A stretch of DNA of 64,000 nucleotides from Lachnospiraceae bacterium. Its GTDB lineage: Bacteria; Bacillota; Clostridia; Lachnospirales; Lachnospiraceae. Every line of letters starts with the position of its first letter. Within the stretch, counting starts at the first letter, position 1. The notes under the pieces were generated by a model that was given only the letters and a program-made list of their open reading frames with translations, did not search any database and was not told the DNA's origin. The position numbers and the translations under genes were made by a program. This document shows positions 55,426 to 63,376 of the stretch, in pieces. The stretch covers positions 62,001-126,000 of the forward strand of contig QXWW01000007.1 in assembly GCA_009911185.1 (NCBI GenBank), read 5' to 3'.

Positions 55426-57239
55426 TGTTCTGTTTCCTCCTTGTTCTGAGATTGGTTTATAATAGCTTCTAAATCCTCCTCGGATAAAAGCTCATAGGAA
55501 TCGGTTCCAGTCTGCTCCTGCGACACTTCGCCCTCCAGACTGTTCCCTAACGCAATGCTTCCCACCGCCTGCGTCACTTCGCCGTGGCGGTATGGCTTTC
55601 CTTTCCCGTCCGTGGACAGTGCCACGTTGGGGTGTTTTAAAATATCAAATTTTTCATCCATCACCGGGCGTTCCCCACGGATAAATAAAAGTGCATAGCG
55701 GTTATCCAGCATACGCACTTCATCTGGCGTTAAAAGCTCACGCCCCGATATTTGGTAGTTCGTGGAATAATTGCCGGAATGCCCGGTGGATTTTCCATAG
55801 GTGTTCATGTCAATCGTGGCTTTCCCCAACAGCTCACTGACGTACTTATGGGTTCCCTGCTCGTTGCCGCCAAGATATAAGAACTGGTCGCAATTGCCCA
55901 CAATGCTTTCCCACTGTTTCTCAAACAGTGCCTTTAACTGCGCCATGTTTTGCAGGATAATGGACACGCTGACTTCCCTTGACCGCATGACGGACAGGAT
56001 TTTGTCAAAATCATCAGGCAAACTGACGTTCGCAAATTCGTCCATCAAAAAATGCACATGGACGGGGAGCCTGCCGCCGTGCTTATGGTCGGCAAGGTAA
56101 AATAGCTGCTGGAATAACTGCGTGTAAAGAATGGATACCAGAAAATTGTAGCTGGTATCGTTGTCGGGTATCAGCGCAAACAACGCCACTTTCTTCTCCC
56201 CCAACGATGGCAGGTCTAAATCGTCTGTCGCTGTCAAAGCCGCAAGACTTGACAGGTTGAATTTCTCCAGCCTTGCCGCCAAAGTGATTTGGATGGATTT
56301 CAGCGTTTTTGCACTCCCTGAATGGTAGTCCTTATAATATTTCACTGCGATATGCTCCGGCTCCCGCATTTCCAGACGCTCAAATAACTCGTCAAGCGGG
56401 GATTGGTACTCATCGTTATCTTCCCTTACTTCCCCCGCCCGCAATAATTCCATGACCATTGGGAAATTCTGCTCGTCCTTTGGTGCCTCGTACTTTAAAT
56501 AAAATATCAGTGCTAAGAGTAACATGGACGCCGCCGTGTCCCAGAAGGGATCGTTTGACTGGCTCCCCTTCGGGGTGGTTGCCTTAAATAAGTTCGTCAC
56601 AAGCCGCTGCACGTCGTTGTCATCTTTTAAATACATGAATGGGTTGTAGCAGTGGCTCTTTTCCATGTTGATTAAGTCAAGCACTCTCACTTCATACCCT
56701 TTTTCTTCCAGAAGATGCCCGGTGTCCCGCAGGTTCTCCCCTTTCGGATCAAGCACGACAAACGAAGTGTTCGCCTGCATAAGGTTGGGTTTCGCATAAA
56801 ACCTTGTTTTTCCGGCTCCGCTCCCGCCCACCACTACGGTCAGCAGGTTGCGGCGGTGCTTCCGGCTGTTGTAGCTGATACGCACATTGGACGTCATAAT
56901 CTTATTGGCTCCAAAATCTTTCTCGCTGTACTTTTTATTGACCGCCCGTGCGTTGCCCCATGCGGCGGAGCCGTGTTCCTCGCCCCTCCGGTAGTTTTTG
57001 CGTATGGAGATATAAATGCCAATCCCCATCCCGTATATCAGCAGGAAAATGAGGACAGCCCTGAAGCTGTCCCCACATAGCCGGATAGAAAACGGGTGGT
57101 TGATGGCGTCTGGGAATCCCCGTATCACTTCGGGCAGTCCCCCTGCAAGGTACGGTGCCGTCAAGAGGGCAAGCCAGACAACGGGAAGGACGCCGAAAGC
57201 CGCAAATATCCACGCCGCCTGCTTCTCACCGCTCCTCAT
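55422..57239 (-). CDS. VirD4-type coupling protein
   Basis: A 605-residue membrane ATPase that brings the relaxase-DNA complex to the channel. Two N-terminal helices (about 12-32 and 58-80) are followed by VVGGSGAGKTRFYAKPN (Walker A, near residue 135), LDPKGENLRDTGH and HFLMDEFANVSLP (Walker B). It belongs to the TraG/TraD family, CD1115 type. It overlaps the next gene upstream by 14 bases. Confidence 0.94.
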   Translation of the reverse strand: MRSGEKQAAWIFAAFGVLPVVWLALLTAPYLAGGLPEVIRGFPDAINHPFSIRLCGDSFRAVLIFLLIYGMGIGIYISIRKNYRRGEEHGSAAWGNARAVNKKYSEKDFGANKIMTSNVRISYNSRKHRRNLLTVVVGGSGAGKTRFYAKPNLMQANTSFVVLDPKGENLRDTGHLLEEKGYEVRVLDLINMEKSHCYNPFMYLKDDNDVQRLVTNLFKATTPKGSQSNDPFWDTAASMLLLALIFYLKYEAPKDEQNFPMVMELLRAGEVREDNDEYQSPLDELFERLEMREPEHIAVKYYKDYHSGSAKTLKSIQITLAARLEKFNLSSLAALTATDDLDLPSLGEKKVALFALIPDNDTSYNFLVSILYTQLFQQLFYLADHKHGGRLPVHVHFLMDEFANVSLPDDFDKILSVMRSREVSVSIILQNMAQLKALFEKQWESIVGNCDQFLYLGGNEQGTHKYVSELLGKATIDMNTYGKSTGHSGNYSTNYQISGRELLTPDEVRMLDNRYALLFIRGERPVMDEKFDILKHPNVALSTDGKGKPYRHGEVTQAVGSIALGNSLEGEVSQEQTGTDSYELLSEEDLEAIINQSQNKEETEQ

Positions 57240-57438
57240 GGCACTTGCGCCCCCTTTTCTCTTTCTCCGGCGGCTCCTCGATCAGCTCGATGACTTTCAA
57301 AAGCACATCGTCCACTGCGTCTGTCGGTCTGCCCTCCTTTATCATCTGGTTGCGTTCGTCCTTGAGGGAATGGAAAATCACGCCGTATTCGTATTTGTCC
57401 AGCTCAAGGGTTTTCTTTTCCCCGCTCAAATTCACCAC
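57226..57438 (-). CDS. Small acidic protein upstream of virD4
   Basis: A 70-residue soluble protein, helical and rich in Glu and Lys (LDKYEYGVIFHSLKDERNQM). It recurs at this position in related elements as far as I remember, but without a function. It overlaps virD4 by 14 bases, so the two are coupled. Confidence 0.6.
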   Translation of the reverse strand: MVNLSGEKKTLELDKYEYGVIFHSLKDERNQMIKEGRPTDAVDDVLLKVIELIEEPPEKEKRGRKCHEER

Positions 57439-57444
57439 CTCCGT

Positions 57445-57672
57445 CTACCGTTCCTGCTCTTTATTTTTTACCTTATAATCCCGGATTGGCATTTCCCCGT
57501 ATGCGTCAAGCAGGCGGTCAACTTTCTCCGATTCCGCAAAGGTTGTGCCACGGTACAACGGATACGTCACGCCCTCCACGCATACTTTGCCGCCTGCCGG
57601 CTCAAGATTGATATGGGATAAAGATTCTTCCGGGAAAAGGTTGAAACTGTATCCTGCTTTCACTGCCCTCAT
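57445..57672 (-). CDS. Small protein between ArdC-like gene and virD4
   Basis: A 75-residue soluble protein (GYSFNLFPEESLSHINLEP) of unknown family. Its ATG overlaps the stop of the ArdC-like gene by 4 bases and it ends 6 bases before the next gene, which supports it as a real operon member. Confidence 0.6.
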   Translation of the reverse strand: MRAVKAGYSFNLFPEESLSHINLEPAGGKVCVEGVTYPLYRGTTFAESEKVDRLLDAYGEMPIRDYKVKNKEQER

Positions 57673-58601
57673 CTTGCGTCCTCCCTGTTATGCTGCGCCT
57701 GCGGCTGCTGCCTCTGGCTCTGGTTCCGGTTCGGCTCCAGCACTTTCGCCATCCGGGAAGAAATATTGTTGGCTGCGTCACGGGCTTTGGCTAACTCCCC
57801 ACGGACTTCCTGCGGCTCCATGCCCTCGAAAAATTCCGGCGCATGGGTGAAGTCAAACCCCTGCGTGTCCACGCCATATTTTTTGCAGAGCAGGTAGGAC
57901 GCACAATAGGCGTGGAATGCGTCCTCGTTGCGGTCGTAATTCTTGTCCCCGTCTGCAAACCCGGCAAGAGCAAGCTCCGGCGTCACGCTCCTGAAAATCT
58001 CCTGTGCGCTCATGCCTTTGCGTACATAAATACAGCCTTCCTCCGGCTCGAACAATGCCCCTTTATCCTCCGGCATCTGATCCGGCTCCGCCGCAACAAT
58101 GGCAACGGGCGGGTTGTTCACCACTGCCCTGATAAGCTGTGCGTCTGTGATTTCCGGCTGCGCCTGCTGTAACCTGTCCCTTGCGTTGGTCTGTGAAATG
58201 TCATACACCTTTTTCGCATTATAATAGGTTCCGGTGCTGCCGTCCTCACGCTCGTATTCTTTTCCCGGCTCCATAATCAGGATGGGGTTGTTCCGCTCCT
58301 GCCTTTTCACATAGGCTCCCTGATCCCTCCAGTAGCCGTAATCGCCAATCTTCTGTGCGTCCGGCTTCTGCGCCATAATCAGCAGGGCATTGTTGGCGGT
58401 GTAGCGGTCAAAGCGGCTCTGCACGTCAAGGTACTGCTGAAATGTCTGCCCGTCCGTGGCTACCGCCGCTGTCATCTGCTCCGACATTTCATAGCAGCGG
58501 CTCCGGTTGTTTTTGCTCTCCGCAATAAATGCCGCCACCCGGTCGTCCTGCGGCACGGCGGATACGTTCAATAAAGCGTCAAGGCTGAAATTGTTATCCA
58601 T
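57669..58601 (-). CDS. ArdC-like protein
   Basis: A 310-residue soluble protein. Residues 50-110 (FDRYTANNALLIMAQKPDA, YGYWRDQGAYVKRQ) resemble the ArdC N-terminal single-strand DNA-binding domain; a metallopeptidase HExxH motif of full ArdC proteins is not seen. The C-terminus is Gln/Arg-rich. ArdC proteins protect incoming single-stranded DNA during conjugation; that role is inferred here. Confidence 0.7.
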   Translation of the reverse strand: MDNNFSLDALLNVSAVPQDDRVAAFIAESKNNRSRCYEMSEQMTAAVATDGQTFQQYLDVQSRFDRYTANNALLIMAQKPDAQKIGDYGYWRDQGAYVKRQERNNPILIMEPGKEYEREDGSTGTYYNAKKVYDISQTNARDRLQQAQPEITDAQLIRAVVNNPPVAIVAAEPDQMPEDKGALFEPEEGCIYVRKGMSAQEIFRSVTPELALAGFADGDKNYDRNEDAFHAYCASYLLCKKYGVDTQGFDFTHAPEFFEGMEPQEVRGELAKARDAANNISSRMAKVLEPNRNQSQRQQPQAQHNREDAR

Positions 58602-58607
58602 ACATAA

Positions 58608-59537
58608 TTACCTCTCTTTCGGTTTTTTCGGTTTTCTTTTCGCCTGCGGCTGTTTATGCTGCAACGGCTTCTGGCTCTTGCTTTTTGTGTCCTTTGCAGG
58701 CTCGCCCCGGCTCGGTGCGTCCGCTTCTTTCTTCCTCGCTGCCTGAATCTCTTTCAGCTCCCCACGCACGGACGGTTTCTCCGGCGTGGCGGGCTGGTAC
58801 AGCTTAGAAGTACCCTCGGCGGCTGTCCTTTGCTTCTTTAAGGTAGGCTCGGACTGACGGGATTTCTCGGTCTTTGCCAAAGAGGGGTTTTGCTGCTGTC
58901 CCTCCTCTTTCTGCACCGGGTTCCCCAAAAGCTCGTCCACCAGCAGGTCTTCCTGTGACTTCCCCGGTCTGTCCTTTTCCGGTTCCGCCTGTGACTGCGG
59001 TTTTCCCGGTGGCAGTTTCTCCGGCGGCGTTTTTTCCTTTGACGTTTTTTCCTTTGGCGTTTCTTTCGTTTTCTCCTTTCCGGGAGCCGCCTTTCCCTCT
59101 TTCGCCTGCGATTTTTCTTCCCTCGACTTCTGGATTTCCGTTTTAATCTGTGCCGCCTCCGTGACGGACGCAAACTTGAAGCGTTCCACAATGCGGTTGA
59201 TACGGGGCGCATCCTCCTCCTTCACCATAATGTCCACCATCCCATCGCTGCTCCCTTTCGGATCACGGACGGCGCAGTAGAGGATTCCGTACCGTTTTGC
59301 TTCCTGCACAAATTTTTTCAGGTCGCTTTCCTTTACAGAAAATACAGTGAGCGGTTTCCCGGAGCGCACTAAGGTTTCCAGCCTTGCCCTGCCTCTGGTC
59401 TTTTTCTGCTCCTTTAAGATGGCGTACAACAGCACCGCAAGCTGCTTTGCCCCCTCGCCGGAGATTTTCAGGGCGGCTTCCCCCACTTCCATCGACATGC
59501 GCACCACCTGGTCAGCGGCTTCGCCTGATGTGTTCAT
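58608..59537 (-). CDS. PcfB family protein (DUF3801)
   Basis: A 309-residue protein. The first 150 residues match PcfB/DUF3801 (SGEGAKQLAVLLYAILKEQ, FSVKESDLKKFVQEAKRYG), an accessory factor that in pCF10 links relaxosome and coupling protein. The remainder is a low-complexity Lys/Pro/Glu/Gln linker with many KEK and PEK units, and a basic end. It overlaps the relaxase gene by 26 bases. Confidence 0.85.
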   Translation of the reverse strand: MNTSGEAADQVVRMSMEVGEAALKISGEGAKQLAVLLYAILKEQKKTRGRARLETLVRSGKPLTVFSVKESDLKKFVQEAKRYGILYCAVRDPKGSSDGMVDIMVKEEDAPRINRIVERFKFASVTEAAQIKTEIQKSREEKSQAKEGKAAPGKEKTKETPKEKTSKEKTPPEKLPPGKPQSQAEPEKDRPGKSQEDLLVDELLGNPVQKEEGQQQNPSLAKTEKSRQSEPTLKKQRTAAEGTSKLYQPATPEKPSVRGELKEIQAARKKEADAPSRGEPAKDTKSKSQKPLQHKQPQAKRKPKKPKER

Positions 59538-60975
59538 GGATTGTTCCCTCCTTTTCTTTTCTGGTTTCCTGCCGCACGGTTTCTAATTTCTCCTTCATTG
59601 CGCCGGAACGTGCGGCTATCCCGTCGCAGAATCCCACCTCCTTTCGCAGTTTCCCGATCTGCTTTGTCAGGCTGGAGATTTCGGTTTTTATTTCCGACAG
59701 CTTTTCCCCGTCTTTGACGCTGCGACTCTGATACCGCAGGTGTTTCCTTTTATCCGAAAGCTCCGCCATCTTTTCCCGCAGATCTTCTTTCAATGAAAAA
59801 AGCTGCTCCGTGGTATCTATGCGATAATGGCAGAGCAGCCTTGTTTCCTTTGAAATTTTATCCAGTTTTATCAAATCCTCCCGAAACAGCATGTGTACCT
59901 GCTTCGGGCTTACGGGCGGTCGGTTCTTCGGCAGGATTCCCAAAAGGTAGCAATAATGCAGGTATAAGCCACGGAGTCCGCCGATTTTCCTTGCCTGCCC
60001 TAAATTCCCATGCACTTTTATGACATAGGTTTTCTTCTCTGACCGCATGGCAGGCGGCGCAGGCTTTTCTATCTTCTGCGTGAGTATCCGCCTGCGGATG
60101 GATTCTATGGTGTATTCCTCCCCTAAATTCCTCGCAAGCTTCATCCCCCGATCCCTGCCCTCTGCCCGTACCGTGATGTCTTTCCCAAATTTGATGGAAT
60201 AGCCCTTCTCCTTCAGGTAATGGAAAAACTGCTTTTCCGTCCTTGCCTTTGCAATGGCTTCGTCCACGTCTGCCTTTATCATCCCTAAATACGTCGGTCT
60301 GCCTTCCTGCTCCGCCCGCCACTGCCCATAATGCTTTGCTTTCTGCTTTGGGTTCTCTATGACGGACAGCCCGTATTCCCGGCACAGCCTGTCGGAAGCG
60401 TTACGCATATCCCGGTAGTCCTGATTGCTGCGGTGATACCGCAACCCGTCCGCAAAGGAAACGGAGTTCACCACAAAATGGTTGTGCAGGTGGTGCGCCT
60501 TATCCAGATGGGTTGCGACTATCACCTGAAAACGGCTCCCCCACAATTCCTCCGCCAGCTTCACGCCAATCTCATGCGCCATCGCCGGGGTACATTCCCC
60601 CGGCGCAAAGGACTGGTAGCCGTGGAACGCCATAATGCCCTCGTCTTTCCCGTACCGCTTTTTGACCGCCATCATTTCTGACCGGGCGGTGGTCGGGGCG
60701 CAGTTGACGCCGGACACATACTGCTCCATGACTTTTTCTCTCTCATCATCTATGCCCTCCCCTTCCGCTGCCTCTGGCTTTTCCCTCTGTCTGGTCTTTT
60801 CCGCATTGACCGCATAGGCGATGACGTCGGACAGCCCCTGCGTTTCCTTTTCCCCCATGCCGGACAGCTCCGGCAGCTTTGCGATTTCCGGGTTTTTTGT
60901 CTTGTCCGGGTTCTGCACATAGATGACAACTTTCCCAAGCCACCCTTTGACGCTCCAGATGGATGTGGTTGCCAT
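59512..60975 (-). CDS. Relaxase, MobP/VirD2 type
   Basis: A 487-residue DNA-nicking transfer initiator. Tyr19 in VVIYVQNP is the probable nicking residue, and the metal-binding motif is THLDKAHHLHNHFVVNSV (near residue 160), the HxHxxxN of MOB_P relaxases. The C-terminal 100 residues form a coiled coil with many Lys and Glu. It directly follows mobC; the two share one base at 60975. Confidence 0.93.
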   Translation of the reverse strand: MATTSIWSVKGWLGKVVIYVQNPDKTKNPEIAKLPELSGMGEKETQGLSDVIAYAVNAEKTRQREKPEAAEGEGIDDEREKVMEQYVSGVNCAPTTARSEMMAVKKRYGKDEGIMAFHGYQSFAPGECTPAMAHEIGVKLAEELWGSRFQVIVATHLDKAHHLHNHFVVNSVSFADGLRYHRSNQDYRDMRNASDRLCREYGLSVIENPKQKAKHYGQWRAEQEGRPTYLGMIKADVDEAIAKARTEKQFFHYLKEKGYSIKFGKDITVRAEGRDRGMKLARNLGEEYTIESIRRRILTQKIEKPAPPAMRSEKKTYVIKVHGNLGQARKIGGLRGLYLHYCYLLGILPKNRPPVSPKQVHMLFREDLIKLDKISKETRLLCHYRIDTTEQLFSLKEDLREKMAELSDKRKHLRYQSRSVKDGEKLSEIKTEISSLTKQIGKLRKEVGFCDGIAARSGAMKEKLETVRQETRKEKEGTIHEHIRRSR

Positions 60976-61304
60976 TACTCCGCCTTTTCTGGCAGGATGA
61001 CCGCCTCGGTAATCAGCCTGACCGCTTCGTCAAACCTGCGCATATCATTGTCATACCTCTGCACATCAATCACGTTCAGCGTGTGCGCCTTCTGTGCGAT
61101 CTGGTTTAAGTTGTTCCCGATCTTATGCAGCTCCCGCATCATGGAATAATAGTCGGGCGGCGGTGCGTCCCTCGGCGTCTTTCCGGTGATTGCCTGACGC
61201 ACATAGGCTTCCTGGCTGATCCCGCTTTTCTTTACCCTTTCCCGGAATGCGTCTGCCTCCTCTTTATTCAGCCGGAACAGAAACGGGATGTCCCTCTTTC
61301 TCAT
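60975..61304 (-). CDS. mobC: MobC relaxosome protein
   Basis: A 109-residue DNA-binding accessory protein with a ribbon-helix-helix-like N-terminus (FLFRLNKEEADAFRERVKKSG) and the MobC signature LHKIGNNLNQIAQKAH. It would help the relaxase melt oriT. It is translationally coupled to the DUF3789 gene upstream (ATGA) and to the relaxase downstream. Confidence 0.9.
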   Translation of the reverse strand: MRKRDIPFLFRLNKEEADAFRERVKKSGISQEAYVRQAITGKTPRDAPPPDYYSMMRELHKIGNNLNQIAQKAHTLNVIDVQRYDNDMRRFDEAVRLITEAVILPEKAE

Positions 61305-61411
61305 CCTCCCACCTCCGTATCGCTCCCATGCAGGCGGTTAATCTGCAACAGGCACATCATCGCCACGCCCACAATGCCGCCTACAAGGGTTCCACTCAAA
61401 AATGCCAACAT
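61301..61411 (-). CDS. DUF3789-like membrane microprotein
   Basis: A 36-residue protein, MLAFLSGTLVGGIVGVAMMC and onwards, one membrane helix with GxxxG-type glycines and a short polar tail. It matches small DUF3789 proteins next to mobC in Clostridial elements. GGAG precedes the ATG and its stop overlaps the mobC start by 4 bases. Function unknown. Confidence 0.75.
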   Translation of the reverse strand: MLAFLSGTLVGGIVGVAMMCLLQINRLHGSDTEVGG

Positions 61412-61433
61412 ACTGCTCCACTCACCTTTCCGT

Positions 61434-61522
61434 CATGGTGCGCTGACACCATGCAACTTGTCATATCTGGCGGAACCTCCCGGCTCCGCTAAAAAGGGGT
61501 ATTAGGGGATATTTTCCCCTAA
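61434..61522. other. Candidate origin of transfer (oriT)
   Basis: The 170-base gap before the DUF3789-mobC-relaxase genes contains a CATGGTG/CACCATG hairpin (61434-61440 with 61447-61453), a GCGGA/TCCGC hairpin near 61470-61489 and a perfect 8 bp inverted repeat TTAGGGGA/TCCCCTAA (61502-61509 with 61515-61522). Location upstream of relaxosome genes and the hairpin series are typical of oriT. The nick site cannot be named. Confidence 0.45.
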
Positions 61523-61581
61523 CAAGCTGCCTTCGGGTTGCCGCATGGCAATCCAAAGGCGTTGCTTGCTGGTATTGTGTA

Positions 61582-62067
61582 TCACCCCTGCGGCTGCGTA
61601 CCGCCTTTTATTCTGGTATCATTACCTGCCGAAAAAAGATGCTTCCCCGGCTGCTGCTCCTTAATCGGATGGGTACAGCACGCACATTCCGGGCAGCAAT
61701 GCCCGCACTCTATGCACTCCTGCCCGCAGTCCCCGGACTCTTTCGCCTCACATCTGCCGCACACCTTGCAATGGTTCACGCACTCCAGACAGCGGTTTCC
61801 CGGATCATCCCGCATACATTTCCCATCCATCGGGCAGGAATACGGGCATTTCCCACATCCCTCCGGGTATGCGTTACAGCCGCTTTCTTTTATATCCGCC
61901 GCTTTCGCAAGGACGGAAACATCCGTCACATCCCTGTTTGAAAAGTCTAAGATATTTGTTTCGCTGTATATCTTTTCCACCATTTGTGCGGCGGCTTCTG
62001 CACTCTCTGCTGAGATTCTCACCCGCTTTTCAGAGATGGCAACCAGCGTCATTTCATACTGCCTCAT
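61582..62067 (-). CDS. Cysteine-rich protein with DpnD/PcfM-like N-terminus
   Basis: A 161-residue protein. Residues 1-50 (MRQYEMTLVAISEKRVRISA) have the pattern of the neighbouring DpnD/PcfM protein. Residues 60-135 carry 18 cysteines, many as CxxC (CGKC, CLEC, CKVCGRC, CIECGHCC, CACC), which suggests zinc or iron-sulfur binding. The C-terminus is polar. GGAGGAGG lies 6 bases before the ATG at 62067, which decides the start over one 16 codons upstream. Function unknown. Confidence 0.75.
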   Translation of the reverse strand: MRQYEMTLVAISEKRVRISAESAEAAAQMVEKIYSETNILDFSNRDVTDVSVLAKAADIKESGCNAYPEGCGKCPYSCPMDGKCMRDDPGNRCLECVNHCKVCGRCEAKESGDCGQECIECGHCCPECACCTHPIKEQQPGKHLFSAGNDTRIKGGTQPQG

Positions 62068-62084
62068 GGCAACCTCCTCCTTTC

Positions 62085-62279
62085 CTACCGCCCTATGCCT
62101 TTGTCCCGGACACACTCTTTCGCCTTAAAATCAGCCCCCACAAAATGGTCTGCGTCCAAAATATACTGGCTCCTGTTCCAGTTTTCCTCTGCCATCTGCT
62201 CCGCATCGGCAAGGCTCTCCGCCTCAATGGGTACAGTCATTTGCAGGGTTTCCGTAATCGTTACGTCATACGTTTTCAT
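62085..62279 (-). CDS. DpnD/PcfM-like protein
   Basis: A 64-residue soluble protein (KTYDVTITETLQMTVPIEA, then AEQMAEENW), matching the small DpnD/PcfM family found in conjugative plasmids and elements. It overlaps the Toprim gene by 4 bases and precedes the cysteine-rich relative by 17 bases. Function unknown. Confidence 0.8.
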   Translation of the reverse strand: MKTYDVTITETLQMTVPIEAESLADAEQMAEENWNRSQYILDADHFVGADFKAKECVRDKGIGR

Positions 62280-63247
62280 CTCTCATGGCTCCTTTCATTT
62301 TTCTTTTTTGCCCGCTCTGTTATCCCGATTCCTAACCGGATACAGAGGAAATCATTACAGTCCTTGCCCTTTGGCGGCGGCTTATCCCATGTCCGGTACT
62401 GTTTCGGAAGCACGGTCTTTATCGCCTCTGCCGCCAGCCTGCCCGCCCGGTCATTGTCAAGGTGCAGCTCCACTTCCTCAACCTCCGGGTACTCCTTTAA
62501 AAACCGTGTTAGTGCTGCCGGAACCTTGCTGCGCTCGATTTCTTTCGCTGGCTGGTACACGCCTGCAAGGGATAAAAGGTGTTCCGCCCTCCAGTCCTGA
62601 CCGTCCATCTTCCGCAGAGTGGCATAGGATAACAGGTCGATGGCGGATTCAAACAAGTGTACCGCCACGCTGTTTCCCTCTGCCGGAATGGAAAAGGAAT
62701 AGTTTTTGTCACTCCCGTTTGCGTCCCCGATAAAGTCCGTCCCGATTCCCCGCAGGGCAGCATACCGGGGCTTCCCTTCCTTGTCCCTGCCCACAAAAAC
62801 AGCGTTGTGGTAGTTCTCACTCTCATACACCATTCCCGATTGCAGGCAGAATCCAATGATGTCCGTGTCAATCCCACGCCTGTTCAGATAGGAAACAACC
62901 TGCGTCTGGTAGCGGTTGGGTTTGGGCAAAAGCAGTTTCTTTTCTGTTGTCTTTTCGGCTGGTAGGGAAACAGGCGGCGCAATCGCCGCCTGCCCTGCAA
63001 TCGTCTGTACCGCTTCCATAAAGGTATAGTCCCTGACCTTTATCAGATAATCCACTGCTGACCTGCCCCCGATCCCACGGCTCCACCACATCCATTTCCC
63101 GTTGGAAATCTTTAAGCTGTCATGGCTTTTCGTGGTATAGGTGTTCCCCGAAAAATGCACAAGCTCATAAGGCTCATAGTTTTTCAGGTACGTCAACAAG
63201 TCCATCCGCTTTGCCTCCTGCACTACTTCCGGTGCGATATATGGCAT
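62276..63247 (-). CDS. DUF3991 and Toprim domain protein (primase-like)
   Basis: A 323-residue protein with an N-terminal CHC2-like zinc-binding-derived region lacking the cysteines (KISNGKWMWWSRGIGG), a DUF3991 region (LNRRGIDTDIIGFCLQSGMVY) and a Toprim domain with Glu in HLFESAIDLLSY and LHLDNDRAG. It probably supports DNA processing or priming of the transferred strand. It overlaps the DpnD/PcfM gene. The 129-base gap upstream holds the terminator of the next gene. Confidence 0.85.
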   Translation of the reverse strand: MPYIAPEVVQEAKRMDLLTYLKNYEPYELVHFSGNTYTTKSHDSLKISNGKWMWWSRGIGGRSAVDYLIKVRDYTFMEAVQTIAGQAAIAPPVSLPAEKTTEKKLLLPKPNRYQTQVVSYLNRRGIDTDIIGFCLQSGMVYESENYHNAVFVGRDKEGKPRYAALRGIGTDFIGDANGSDKNYSFSIPAEGNSVAVHLFESAIDLLSYATLRKMDGQDWRAEHLLSLAGVYQPAKEIERSKVPAALTRFLKEYPEVEEVELHLDNDRAGRLAAEAIKTVLPKQYRTWDKPPPKGKDCNDFLCIRLGIGITERAKKKNERSHER

Positions 63248-63311
63248 AAATTTCAGCTCCTTTCCTGCCCGTGATTGGATATTTGCTGCCAGTTTTTGAA
63301 TATCCGGACAT

Positions 63312-63355
63312 AAAAAATAGCCAATTGATTCTCATTTTGAAAACCAATCGGCTAT
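63312..63355 (-). terminator. Terminator of the right-edge gene
   Basis: ATAGCCAATTGATT (63317-63330) pairs with AACCAATCGGCTAT (63342-63355) with one mismatch and a G-U pair; six T follow on the minus strand. It lies 22 bases after the AT-rich gene at the window edge and separates it from the DUF3991 gene. Confidence 0.75.
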
Positions 63356-63376
63356 GTAAATTATTTCTTCTATTTG

